Shown piece after piece: positions 33,344-42,218 of a DNA stretch of 64,000 nucleotides. The translations under genes and the position numbers were made by a program. The DNA lies in the NCBI RefSeq assembly GCF_022815645.1, contig NZ_JALGRO010000007.1, forward strand, positions 62,001 to 126,000, read 5' to 3'. Numbering within the stretch: position 1 is the first letter of the stretch; each line of letters starts with the position of its first letter. The notes under the pieces are model-generated. The model was not told the origin of the DNA. It did not search any database and saw only the letters and a program-made list of their open reading frames with translations. The DNA is from Curtobacterium sp. VKM Ac-2922. Its GTDB lineage: Bacteria > Actinomycetota > Actinomycetes > Actinomycetales > Microbacteriaceae.

Positions 33344-34675
33344 ATGTCGACGACCCACCGGATCACCGGAGTGGCGGCGGCCGTGCTGCTGGTCGCCAGC
33401 GTCACGGCCTGCACGGCCACCGCGGCACCGACCGGCGCCGCACCGACGAGCACCGGCAGCAGCGCCGCGGTCACCGGGAACCCCGCGAGCGGTCTGCGAT
33501 CCGTCCGGCTCACCGTCGCGGACGGGGCGGATGCCGGTGCCGCCTCGGGCCGATCGCTCCGGATCCCGAAGGGCTGGCGGGCCGAGGTGTGGGCCGACGC
33601 CGACGGCGCGCGCATGGCCGCGTGGCTGCCCGACGGCAGCATGCTCCTGACCACGGGCGGACAGGGCGGACTGCTCCGGCTCACGCCCCGCAGCGGTGAC
33701 CGCGCTCCCGCCGTGCAGCGCCTGGCGTCCGGCCTCGACGATCCCCAGGGTGTGGCCGTCACGCAGCAGGGCGGTCAGACCGTCGTCGTGCTCGGCGAGG
33801 ACTCGCGCATCGTCACGTGGCGCTGGAAGGACGCCGCGCTCACCGACCGCCGGGTCCTGGTGGACGACCTGCCGACCGGCGGCCACGGCGGCAAGTTCGT
33901 CGCCGTGCGGAACGGCATCGTCACGTACGACATCGGCTCCGGCACGAACGACAGCGGCGCCGACCGGCAGGCGAACCCCGACCGCGCCGTCATCCGGCAG
34001 ATCGGGCTGGACGGTACCGGCGACACACTGCTGGCCACCGGGGTCCGCAACGGCGAGGGGATCGCCCACGCCCCGGACGGCACGCTGTTCACCGCGGTGA
34101 ACCAGGCCGACCAGCAGCCCTACCCCTTCCACGACGGCAGCGGGAAGTACGGCCAGCGGGACCAGGCGTACGTCAACGAGCACCCGAACGACCAGGTCAC
34201 CCGGATCACCCGCGGCGCCGAGCTCGGGTGGCCGTACTGCGTGCCCGACTCCCGTGGCAAGCTCGACCTGCTCGACCTGGGGTCCGTGCGGCAGCCGGCG
34301 AACAACCCCGACGGCGACGCGCTCGACTGCAGCACGGTGACGCCGACCATGGTCGGGCTGCCCGCACACAGTGCCCCGATCGGCTTCGTCTTCACACGGG
34401 GCAGTGCGCTGCCGGACGCGTACGCCGACGGCGCACTCATCACCACGCACGGGTCGTGGAACCGGCAACCCCCGCGGCCGCCGTCGGTGTCCTACAGCGC
34501 CTGGGACGACGACACCAGGACGCTCGGCCAGCCGCACACGATCGTCGAGGGGTTCCAGACGGCGTCCGGGTCCCGCTGGGGACGGTCCGTCGACGCGGTA
34601 CCCGGACCGGACGGCGCGCTGTACGTGACGGACGACGCTGCCGGTCTGGTCTACCGGCTCACGCCCGCGGGGTGA
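33344..34675 (+). CDS. PQQ-dependent sugar dehydrogenase-like lipoprotein
   Basis: A 443-residue protein. The N-terminus is a lipoprotein signal (hydrophobic 9-20, lipobox VTAC at about 20-23) followed by a Thr/Ala/Ser-rich linker. The rest is a six-bladed beta-propeller of the glucose/sorbosone dehydrogenase family (LPDGSMLLTTGGQGGLLR, GELGWPYC-like block at about 300, HGSWNR, PDGALYVTDD). It would act outside the membrane in periplasm-like space. GGAAGGAC precedes ATG 33344. Cofactor use is inferred from the family. Confidence 0.9.
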   Translation: MSTTHRITGVAAAVLLVASVTACTATAAPTGAAPTSTGSSAAVTGNPASGLRSVRLTVADGADAGAASGRSLRIPKGWRAEVWADADGARMAAWLPDGSMLLTTGGQGGLLRLTPRSGDRAPAVQRLASGLDDPQGVAVTQQGGQTVVVLGEDSRIVTWRWKDAALTDRRVLVDDLPTGGHGGKFVAVRNGIVTYDIGSGTNDSGADRQANPDRAVIRQIGLDGTGDTLLATGVRNGEGIAHAPDGTLFTAVNQADQQPYPFHDGSGKYGQRDQAYVNEHPNDQVTRITRGAELGWPYCVPDSRGKLDLLDLGSVRQPANNPDGDALDCSTVTPTMVGLPAHSAPIGFVFTRGSALPDAYADGALITTHGSWNRQPPRPPSVSYSAWDDDTRTLGQPHTIVEGFQTASGSRWGRSVDAVPGPDGALYVTDDAAGLVYRLTPAG

Positions 34676-34689
34676 CGCGGGGCGGACAA

Positions 34690-35172
34690 TCAGTCGACCG
34701 GATTCCGTCGCAGGAGGCAGATGCCGAAGACCAACCCACCCCAGACGACGGCAGCGAGCACCGGCAGGAGCGCCGCCGACGAGCCGGTCGCGCTGAGGGC
34801 CATCGTGAACCAGGCCGAAGCGATTCCTCCGGTGACGGCCGAGACGAGACCGATGGCGACCGCTGCTTTGATCCTGGTGGTGTCCGTCGCGAGGACCACC
34901 GCGAGGACCGAGCAGATGAACGCCCCGACCACGCCCGGCACCAGCAGTGACCAGAAGGCGAAGGTCGATGAGCCCCACCCGTCGACGACGCCCGCACCGC
35001 GCCAGTGTGTCGGCACGCGCGCTGGAACGTCCGATGATGTGAGCCGGACCAGCACGAGGACGCCTGGAGGAAGCCATGACATCACTGCAGCCAGGAGCAG
35101 CGCCGGGCTCAGCAGCCGGGTCGGTTGACCTTGTGCTGCCGTTCGTGGCGAAGCGTGGTCGTGCGCACTCAT
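34690..35172 (-). CDS. DUF1648-like membrane protein at end of SDP operon
   Basis: A 160-residue protein with about four membrane helices. The VPTHWRGAGVVDGWGSS segment after the first helix resembles the IPxHW-DG motif of DUF1648, the N-terminal domain found in longer SdpI proteins. Its ATG overlaps the sdpI stop (ATGA), so it belongs to the operon. In Bacillus SdpI one chain carries the immunity helices; here the two domains seem to be encoded separately. Confidence 0.8.
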   Translation of the reverse strand: MSAHDHASPRTAAQGQPTRLLSPALLLAAVMSWLPPGVLVLVRLTSSDVPARVPTHWRGAGVVDGWGSSTFAFWSLLVPGVVGAFICSVLAVVLATDTTRIKAAVAIGLVSAVTGGIASAWFTMALSATGSSAALLPVLAAVVWGGLVFGICLLRRNPVD

Positions 35173-35498
35173 GGATGGTGAACGGACACGCGAGAGGCGG
35201 CACGGTCGGCAGCGAGGACCATCCAGACGAGCTCGCCGACGAAGGCGATGACCGCCACGACCATCATTGCGGTAGCGGTCGCGGGGTCAGCGAGCGAGAT
35301 GACTAGTGCGATCGCGATGACCGCGGTTCCCGTGACAGCAGCGGGAACAGCGGCGCGATGCCCCACGCGCCAGGCAGTTTCACTCCGCTGCGTCGCGGGG
35401 ATGCGCAGCCCGACCCCGTGGTTCGGTCTCACCCAACCTCGCGCGCAGACAAGTGCCATTGCAAGGACGAGGGCTGAAACCGCAGTCCAGATGATCAT
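35169..35498 (-). CDS. sdpI: SdpI-family immunity protein
   Basis: A 109-residue protein with three membrane helices. The conserved SdpI motif is clear: VGLRIPATQRSETAWRVGHRAA. SdpI protects the producer against the SDP toxin and, in Bacillus, sequesters a repressor at the membrane. AAAGGAGC precedes ATG 35498, and the start overlaps the sdpB stop (ATGA). It is the fourth gene of the operon. Confidence 0.9.
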   Translation of the reverse strand: MIIWTAVSALVLAMALVCARGWVRPNHGVGLRIPATQRSETAWRVGHRAAVPAAVTGTAVIAIALVISLADPATATAMMVVAVIAFVGELVWMVLAADRAASRVSVHHP

Positions 35499-36436
35499 GA
35501 TGTGCTCCTTTCTCGAGCGACATTCGCGCCCGCGAGGTCGACGCTGTTCCTGTCGGCAGCCGGTCGCAGGTCGTACGAGGCGACCACGGCTGTGCCGATC
35601 ATCACCAGGGCGAACGACCACAGGCCCATGATGATCGCGATGCTCGTGTGGAGGAGGATGACTCCGACCAGCCCGTAGCGCTTGAAGCGATGCGGGAGCA
35701 GGAATGCCACGGCGATGCAGCACTCAGCAACGATGGTCCCCCACGTGAAGAGAGCAGTACCGAGCGGATGCGCGGTGATCTCGGCGACAACCGAGCCGAC
35801 AAGTCCGACACTCCCGAACATCGGGTCCCGGACGATGTAGTAGACAGCGGAGCCGTTCGCCCAGTCGGCAACCGCCAGCTTCGCGAGTCCGCTCTCGAAG
35901 TAGATCCCGGCCACCTGCAGGCAGAGCGCGAGTGACGCTGCGTAGCCGATCGCTCTCAGGACGGGACGTGACTCTGACTCGGTGCGGCGCCAGGCAAACG
36001 GTTTGCTGTTGGGCACGAGAACACCGATGAGGAGCACGCAGCTGAAGACTGCGACGGCTTCGCCGCCGTCGGGCAGCGAGAGGGACACCGCCATCGAGAT
36101 GGCCACCCAGGCATGCAAGATGCTCGTCCACCGCGGGTAGATGCCACTGACGACCAGAACACACACAGCGATTGCGATCCACCGACCGGTCTCGTTAGGT
36201 GTGCTGGATCCGAGGCAGAACATCGAGATGCTCCTCGGGCCCGCACAGTACATCTCCGGCAAACGGCCGAGAACATCGGCGGTGAGGGCCGGCCAGCTGG
36301 TGAGTGCGAGAGTCAGCAGCTGGGCAAGCGCGATGATCGAGCGGCCCGCCTGCGGCCGGAGAGACTCCCCGTCGAAGTGGTCGAGATTGGCGGCGAGTGC
36401 GTTGAAGCCGGCCCGGAGATCCTGGATCGGATTCAT
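35495..36436 (-). CDS. sdpB: SdpB-family HTTM membrane maturation protein
   Basis: About 313 residues with some seven membrane helices. It has features of the HTTM/SdpB group (RWTSILHAWVAISM, QVAGIYFESGLAKLAV, DPMFG, FTWGTIVAECCIAVAFLLP). SdpB with SdpA is needed to process pro-SdpC into active peptide in Bacillus. ATG 36436 follows the sdpA stop by one base; GTG 36445 is an alternative that overlaps it. The end overlaps sdpI. Confidence 0.88.
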   Translation of the reverse strand: MNPIQDLRAGFNALAANLDHFDGESLRPQAGRSIIALAQLLTLALTSWPALTADVLGRLPEMYCAGPRSISMFCLGSSTPNETGRWIAIAVCVLVVSGIYPRWTSILHAWVAISMAVSLSLPDGGEAVAVFSCVLLIGVLVPNSKPFAWRRTESESRPVLRAIGYAASLALCLQVAGIYFESGLAKLAVADWANGSAVYYIVRDPMFGSVGLVGSVVAEITAHPLGTALFTWGTIVAECCIAVAFLLPHRFKRYGLVGVILLHTSIAIIMGLWSFALVMIGTAVVASYDLRPAADRNSVDLAGANVARERSTS

Positions 36437-36437
36437 C

Positions 36438-37031
36438 TCAGGCACACTCGACTGTCACGTCGACGTACCGAGCGACTCGGACCGGATCTGGCACTGCGCT
36501 TCGGTACGCCCACTTCACCGGCTCCTGCTGGACGATCCGGTATGAGCCGCAGAAGTGTTCCGTGTTCGTCTCGTTCTTGAGCGTGATGACGTTCTTGATC
36601 GGTTTTTCGAGGCAAGTGGTGAGGTAGTCCTCGCAGGGGGTGAACGTTGGCACTGCGGCGGCGACGATGGCCAGTTCGGTACTCTGTGCGCGTTGATTGC
36701 GGCTCAGGCCGAACAGGTTGGAGTCGTTGCTCTGCGGGAGAGAGTCGGCGCGCACCCAGGAGCCGGCCGCAGTGGTCTTGTACGGCACGAGGGTGATGCC
36801 CTCAGGACTCTTCGTGAAGAACGCCCAGCCCTGAGGGACGAGTACTTGCAGTGCCTGCCGCGGGCCGCCGTTGCCAACGCTTGCGAGAACATTCGTGGAC
36901 CAGGACGCGACGACGGTGAGCGCCAAGAACGCGCACACCACCGCGATGGCGATGCCGAAGGCCAGCCGGGCGGGACGCTCCGTCTCCGTCTCCGTCGAGG
37001 CGAAGCGTCCCGTTGTGTCACCGTTGAACAT
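36438..37031 (-). CDS. sdpA: SdpA-family protein for SDP maturation
   Basis: A 197-residue protein. One N-terminal membrane helix (about 24-45) leads to an outside domain with the SdpA signature PQGWAFFTKSPEG and four Cys in the C-terminal half (CEDYLTTC, HFCGSY, VECA). In Bacillus SdpA and SdpB act together on pro-SdpC. It lies five bases downstream of sdpC. Confidence 0.88.
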   Translation of the reverse strand: MFNGDTTGRFASTETETERPARLAFGIAIAVVCAFLALTVVASWSTNVLASVGNGGPRQALQVLVPQGWAFFTKSPEGITLVPYKTTAAGSWVRADSLPQSNDSNLFGLSRNQRAQSTELAIVAAAVPTFTPCEDYLTTCLEKPIKNVITLKNETNTEHFCGSYRIVQQEPVKWAYRSAVPDPVRVARYVDVTVECA

Positions 37032-37036
37032 GCCGA

Positions 37037-37675
37037 TTACAGCGTTGCCCAGGAGTTGGCAAAGTCCTGGCGAGCGATGGCCGAGGAGTCACTGGGCTTT
37101 TGGTACGCGATCACGGCCAGCGCCGCGACGACGCCGATGACGCTGACAGCAAGCGACGCGGCGACCGCGACCTGGACACTCACGACGTAGTTGGCGAACG
37201 CATAGACCTGCCCTCTGGCGGTTGCCGAACTCGACGCTGCGCGGACGGTCTTCTGCGTGACCTGGTACTTCGCGGCGACCGCTTCGACGTCACCATTGAA
37301 CGCCTTGATCGATGCTTCCGCCTTGTACGGGTCTCCAGCCTGCGCTTCCGCTGTCACGCGCTTGTTGAACGCCGGGTCGACGGACTTGAGGTCCATGAGA
37401 AGCTGGTCGGACACGGATGCCGGGGCTCCCGCGATCGTCGTGATGCCCATGTTCGTCAAGAGCTCCGGATGCTCGTTCGCGATGGCTCCGCGACCGAACA
37501 CCAGGAAGTCGACGACGTCGCGGTCAGAGTACTGGAGGGCGCCCGCCGACGCCGAGACTGCGCTGCGCGGCACCGTTGGAGAGGCTGCCGCTGTGGCTGG
37601 TACCGCAGGGACCGTTGTCCCAGCAACCAAGGCCGCGGTGGTCGACAAGGTGATCATCGTGCGTGAGAACTTCAT
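37037..37675 (-). CDS. sdpC: SdpC-family killing factor precursor
   Basis: A 212-residue pre-protein. A signal peptide (about 1-30, ending near ATAAA) leads to the SdpC region YSDRDVVDFLVFGRGAIANE (49-68) and a helical pro-domain. The C-terminal segment 158-191 is very hydrophobic (ANYVVSVQVAVAASLAVSV) and corresponds to the membrane-active SDP peptide, which collapses proton motive force in target cells. Unlike Bacillus SDP the whole chain lacks Cys, so no disulfide can form. GAGAGGG precedes ATG 37675. It is the first gene of the operon. Confidence 0.88.
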   Translation of the reverse strand: MKFSRTMITLSTTAALVAGTTVPAVPATAAASPTVPRSAVSASAGALQYSDRDVVDFLVFGRGAIANEHPELLTNMGITTIAGAPASVSDQLLMDLKSVDPAFNKRVTAEAQAGDPYKAEASIKAFNGDVEAVAAKYQVTQKTVRAASSSATARGQVYAFANYVVSVQVAVAASLAVSVIGVVAALAVIAYQKPSDSSAIARQDFANSWATL

Positions 37676-37757
37676 GGGACCCTCTCGAATCACGAGGCGC
37701 AGCGATGGATCGTCTTCCAGTCGCGACGTCGCAACCTCACTGAAACGCTACACTGTC

Positions 37758-37777
37758 GGGTGTTACATTTCACACCC
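37758..37777 (-). promoter_or_regulatory. Candidate operator upstream of sdp operon
   Basis: GGGTGT-N8-ACACCC forms an inverted repeat in an AT-richer patch about 85 bases before sdpC. On the coding strand TAGCGT (complement near 37746-37751) could be a -10 box. In Bacillus the operon is repressed by SdpR; no such regulator gene is adjacent here. Confidence 0.4.
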
Positions 37778-37856
37778 TCGACGTCGTATCCATCCAGAGA
37801 TCGAGCCACCGGAGATGAGGGTCTTGCACCTCACGCAACCCCCTCCGCCACAGACA

Positions 37857-37907
37857 GGAGGCCCCGGGGCCCCCGGGGGCCGGGGCCCCGGCGGCCCCGG
37901 GGCCTCC
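37857..37907 (-). terminator. Strong GC hairpin after HNH gene
   Basis: GGAGGCCCCGGGGCC and GGCCCCGGGGCCTCC make a perfect 15-bp stem enclosing a 21-base, G/C-only loop. It lies 17 bases past the HNH stop and separates that gene from the sdp promoter. Confidence 0.8.
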
Positions 37908-37924
37908 CGTCCGTACTCTGGTCG

Positions 37925-38419
37925 CTACGCGGCCACGAGGTACTCGTCCCACTCGGCCTGCGGACGCTCCACGCCACGCACCACCCAGCTCGAGCCGTGC
38001 GGTGCCCGCGGGCGGATCCGTAGCTGCCAGCCCATCTCGCGCGGCGTGCGGTCGCCCTTGGCGTTGTTGCACGCCAGGCAGCACGCGACGAGGTTCTCCC
38101 ACGAGTCGGCGCCACCGCGCGACTTCGGCTGGACGTGGTCGATGGTCGTGGCGTGCCGGTCGCAGTAGGCGCAGCGGTTGGCGTCACGACGGAGCACGCC
38201 TCGGCGCGACACCGGGACCAGCCGGGAGTGCGGGATCCGCACGTACCGGGTCAGGATGATGACGGACGGACGGTCGTAGGTGGACGTCGACCCCGTGATC
38301 GGGTGCTCGACGTCAGCGGCGACGATGGCGGCCTTCTGGTTCATGACCAGCACGAGGGCCCGTCGGAACGAGATGACCGCGAGGGGCTCGTAACCGGCGT
38401 TGAGGACGAGAGTGCGCAT
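37925..38419 (-). CDS. HNH endonuclease
   Basis: A 164-residue nuclease. The HNH motif is complete: CAYCDRHATTIDHVQPKSRG, then NLVACCLACNNAKGD with the paired CxxC zinc ligands. It matches the conserved single-gene actinobacterial HNH proteins that begin MRTLVLNAGYEPL. Its role is unknown. GGAAGGGAA precedes ATG 38419. It is monocistronic. Confidence 0.93.
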   Translation of the reverse strand: MRTLVLNAGYEPLAVISFRRALVLVMNQKAAIVAADVEHPITGSTSTYDRPSVIILTRYVRIPHSRLVPVSRRGVLRRDANRCAYCDRHATTIDHVQPKSRGGADSWENLVACCLACNNAKGDRTPREMGWQLRIRPRAPHGSSWVVRGVERPQAEWDEYLVAA

Positions 38420-38692
38420 GGGTTCCCTTCCGACGAGCCTGGACGGCTTCCAGGCGGTGCGGGCACCGGACCGGTCGGGACGAACGGGTGAGGACGGACT
38501 GCCCCCGGAACGAAGAAGAGCACCACCCTGGCGGGCAGTGCTCTCGGTCACACCGGGACGTGCGGGTGCACGCAGGTCGTCGTCGACCGTATGTCCACGT
38601 ACGCGCGCCGACCCATGGTGCGGGTCGTGTGTGACGTGGACATCGGGTCTCCTGTTCGGGCCGTGACGGGCCGATGGGGTCAGATTAACCCA

Positions 38693-38729
38693 CGAACCGG
38701 CCCAGCACGAGGGGTGCTGGGCCGGTTCG
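38693..38729 (-). terminator. Terminator after NlpC/P60 gene
   Basis: CGAACCGGCCCAGCAC and GTGCTGGGCCGGTTCG form a perfect 16-bp stem with a five-base loop, 27 bases past the NlpC/P60 stop. The 270 bases from here to the HNH start show no gene. Confidence 0.85.
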
Positions 38730-38755
38730 GAGAGTGTTCAGGTACTGGTCGGGCG

Positions 38756-39766
38756 TCAGATGCCCATCCGGACGATGTGGTAGTCGCTGGTCCAGATCGG
38801 ACGGATCGAGACCGCGCCACCGGGCTTGGGGGCGTCCATGATCATGCCGTTGCCCATGTAGAAGCCGTCGTGAGCCTCGTTGTTGAAGATCACGACGTCA
38901 CCGGGCTGAGCCTCGGACTCGGGGATCGTGGTGCCGGCCTGGTCCTGCAGCGGCACCGAGTGCGCCAGGTTGATGCCGTACTGGGCGTAGACGAACATCA
39001 CGTAGCCCGAGCAGTCGAAGCCGGCCGGGGTGGCGCCGCCGAAGACGTACGGGGTGCCGATGTACTGCTTGGCGGTCGCGACGACGGCCGGCAGCGAGAA
39101 CGGCGTGCCGGCGGCGGGCGCCACGGCGGTGTTCGTCGTGGTGGTCGTCTTCGCGGCGAGGTAGTCGTTCGCCGTCGGACCGGTGTACGACGCGTACTGC
39201 TTGGCGGCGGCTGCACGGGCGGCGGCGACGTCGGCAGCGTGCTTGGCCGAGTCGAGCGACGCCTGCGAGGTCGCGCCGTAGCCGTCGCGGCTGGTATCGG
39301 CGAGGGCAGCGGCGTCGGAGACGGACAGCTGCTGGCTCTCGGTGGTGCGGATGGCCTGCTGCGCAGTGGCGGCGTCGGAGGCACCGGTCGGCTGCGTCGC
39401 GGCGAAGGCGGCGGGGACGGCCATCGTGCCGAACATGCCGACGGCGACCGTCAGGACGATCGGGGCCATGAACTTGCGCTTGCGCGACACGGACGACGGG
39501 CCCGTGGTCGGGCGGGGAGCCGGAGCGGCCTTGCGCACGGCGTGGGTGCCGGTCGCACGCATCGCGGTGGTGGCAGGGGATCGACGGGGCGTGTGGCCTT
39601 CGGCCTCGCGCGCTGCCCGCCGGGTGAGCGGGGCGTCGGTGGCGTTCTCGGTGTTCGTCGGGTTCACGGGCGTCACGTCCGCGGCGGTACCGGTCTGCGT
39701 CAAGGGAATGGGTCTCCGGCGTCTCGTCATCACCCGCCGGTCATTGACCGACGTGCGCAACCCCAT
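38756..39766 (-). CDS. Secreted NlpC/P60 peptidoglycan hydrolase
   Basis: A 336-residue protein. A polar Arg/Thr-rich N-terminus of about 95 residues precedes a membrane segment with an AAFA cleavage-like end (FMAPIVLTVAVGMFG), then an Ala-rich helical linker and the NlpC/P60 domain: Cys in GGATPAGFDCSGYVMFVY, His in DGFYMGNGMIMD region. It cuts peptide bonds in peptidoglycan. ATG 39766 is the longest start; ATG 39730 (MTRRRRP) is also possible. A candidate c-di-AMP riboswitch and GTAAC repeats lie upstream. Confidence 0.9.
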   Translation of the reverse strand: MGLRTSVNDRRVMTRRRRPIPLTQTGTAADVTPVNPTNTENATDAPLTRRAAREAEGHTPRRSPATTAMRATGTHAVRKAAPAPRPTTGPSSVSRKRKFMAPIVLTVAVGMFGTMAVPAAFAATQPTGASDAATAQQAIRTTESQQLSVSDAAALADTSRDGYGATSQASLDSAKHAADVAAARAAAAKQYASYTGPTANDYLAAKTTTTTNTAVAPAAGTPFSLPAVVATAKQYIGTPYVFGGATPAGFDCSGYVMFVYAQYGINLAHSVPLQDQAGTTIPESEAQPGDVVIFNNEAHDGFYMGNGMIMDAPKPGGAVSIRPIWTSDYHIVRMGI

Positions 39767-39769
39767 CCG

Positions 39770-39900
39770 TTCGTCATCGTCTCCGATCGAGGCAGGAGAC
39801 GGGTTCGAGACGTCCTGCCACGGGTTCCCGGGTCGTTGTCAGCCCGGGGACTCGTCGAGCATACGGGCGCACCGTTACCTTGTCGAGACGAAAACGGCTC
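39770..39900 (-). ncRNA. Candidate c-di-AMP (ydaO-type) riboswitch
   Basis: The leader of the NlpC/P60 gene contains GACCCGGGAACC and, downstream, CGAACCCGTC followed by a CCTCG element. These resemble the conserved GACGGGGGAACC and CCGAACCCGTC...CCTCG cores of the ydaO motif, which controls cell-wall hydrolases in actinobacteria. I matched it by eye only; the 5' stems were not verified. Confidence 0.45.
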
Positions 39901-39903
39901 TTG

Positions 39904-39919
39904 GTAACAAAATGGTAAA
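39904..39919. promoter_or_regulatory. MtrA-like direct repeat
   Basis: GTAAC-N6-GTAAA at 39904-39919, with a further GTTACC at about 39873, resembles the tandem GTAAC-type boxes bound by the actinobacterial regulator MtrA, which controls peptidoglycan hydrolase genes. No mtrA gene is recognised in the window. Confidence 0.35.
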
Positions 39920-40029
39920 GAAGCCCTGGTCAGCACGGATGTTCGATTTTCCGACACAGCCCGTGTCAAACGCTCGACGCCGTCCCCCGACGCTGTACCC
40001 CGCGGGCTGCGCTGAGGTCGTCCGGTGCG

Positions 40030-40725
40030 TCAGGCGGCGTCGATGTAGACGTGCTGCGCGACCTCGGCGGGGAGCTCGATGCCGGCGTCCTCGCCCTCGA
40101 CGCGGACCGCCACGTACGCACCCGCGCGCTGGACACTGGCCAGCCGGCCGGGCATGACCCCGGCGGACCGCAGCTGGTGCAGCAGCTCGGGCTCGAACTG
40201 CACCGGCTCACCGAGACGCCGGATCACGCCGGTGGCGACCGCATCGGTGCCCTCGGTCGCGGAGACGATGTTGCGGACGCCGTCGAGGAAGCCGCCGGCG
40301 TCGGGACCACCGATCTCGGCCAGGCCGGGGATCGGGTTGCCGTACGGAGACTCGGTCGGGTTGCCGAGCATCTCGAGCAGGCGGATCTCGACCTGCTCGC
40401 TCATGACGTGCTCCCACCGGCAGGCCTCGTCGTGGACGAACGCCCAGTCGAGCCCGATCACGTCGGAGAGCAGTCGTTCGGCCAGGCGGTGCTTGCGCAT
40501 GACGTGCGTCGCCCGCGAGCGGCCTTCGACGGTGAGCTCGAGGTGCCGGTCGCCGGACACGACCACCAGACCGTCGCGCTCCATGCGGGCGATCGTCTGC
40601 GAGACGGTCGGACCGGAGTGCCCCAGACGCTCGGAGATGCGCGCGCGCAGCGGCACGATCCCCTCTTCCTCGAGGTCGAGGATCGTCCGCAGGTACATCT
40701 CGGTGGTGTCGACGAGATCCGTCAC
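40030..40725 (-). CDS. DtxR/IdeR-family metal-dependent repressor
   Basis: A 231-residue regulator with three domains: winged helix (about 1-73, SGPTVSQTIARMERDGLV), dimerisation and metal-binding domain (CRWEHVMSEQVE), and an SH3-like end. With GTG 40725 as residue 1, the metal ligand Met falls at position 10 (DTTEMYLRTI) as in DtxR, and the Cys, Glu and His ligands are in CRWEHVMS. It senses Fe2+ or Mn2+ and represses uptake genes. GAGAGG precedes the start. It is divergent from serC. Confidence 0.95.
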   Translation of the reverse strand: MTDLVDTTEMYLRTILDLEEEGIVPLRARISERLGHSGPTVSQTIARMERDGLVVVSGDRHLELTVEGRSRATHVMRKHRLAERLLSDVIGLDWAFVHDEACRWEHVMSEQVEIRLLEMLGNPTESPYGNPIPGLAEIGGPDAGGFLDGVRNIVSATEGTDAVATGVIRRLGEPVQFEPELLHQLRSAGVMPGRLASVQRAGAYVAVRVEGEDAGIELPAEVAQHVYIDAA

Positions 40726-40838
40726 GGTCCGCCTCTCATGTCTGGCTCCAGCGCGACCCACCCTACTTGTTCAGGCCGACAAACCCTCACCGTGCTGTGC
40801 GGCAGACGCGCGACCAGGTGGGATACCAGCGTCGGTAG

Positions 40839-41966
<1,128 letters not shown>

Positions 41967-41987
41967 GTCTGCCCGGCCCCGGACAGC

Positions 41988-42018
41988 CCCGCCCCGCCCC
42001 CGCCCCCGCCCCCGCCCC
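41988..42018. repeat. C-rich simple repeat
   Basis: A run of CCCCG and CCCCCG units directly after serC, leading into the palindromic repeat copy A. Confidence 0.8.
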
Positions 42019-42136
42019 GAGTGGGCACGACACCCCGCTCACGTCCGCCGAGCGGTCACGAATCGTCGCTCGGCCGCCTCGCCGACGACGATCTGTGACC
42101 GCTCGACGTGAGGCCGGCGGGGTGTCGTGACCACTC
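42019..42136 (+). repeat. Dispersed palindromic repeat, copy A
   Basis: A 118-bp imperfect palindrome. The outer 20 bases at 42019-42038 and 42117-42136 match inverted at 19 positions (GAGTGG-CACGACACCCCGC). The inner part carries CTCACGTC, GAGCGGTCAC and ATCGTCG in both arms. Related copies lie near 49660, 50874, 60401 and 60627. It sits between convergent serC and the DUF3027 gene. Confidence 0.85.
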
Positions 42137-42218
42137 GCAGGGCAGAAGCGTCGGCCAGACAGACAGACGCGGCACCGCGGATGCCCGCGATGCCGTGTCT
42201 GGAGCGTGGTGGTGCGCG

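Noticed and set aside
38420-38692. Gene upstream of the HNH nuclease on the plus strand (start 38591)
   Set aside because: The frame continues as antisense shadow of the NlpC/P60 gene and crosses its terminator.
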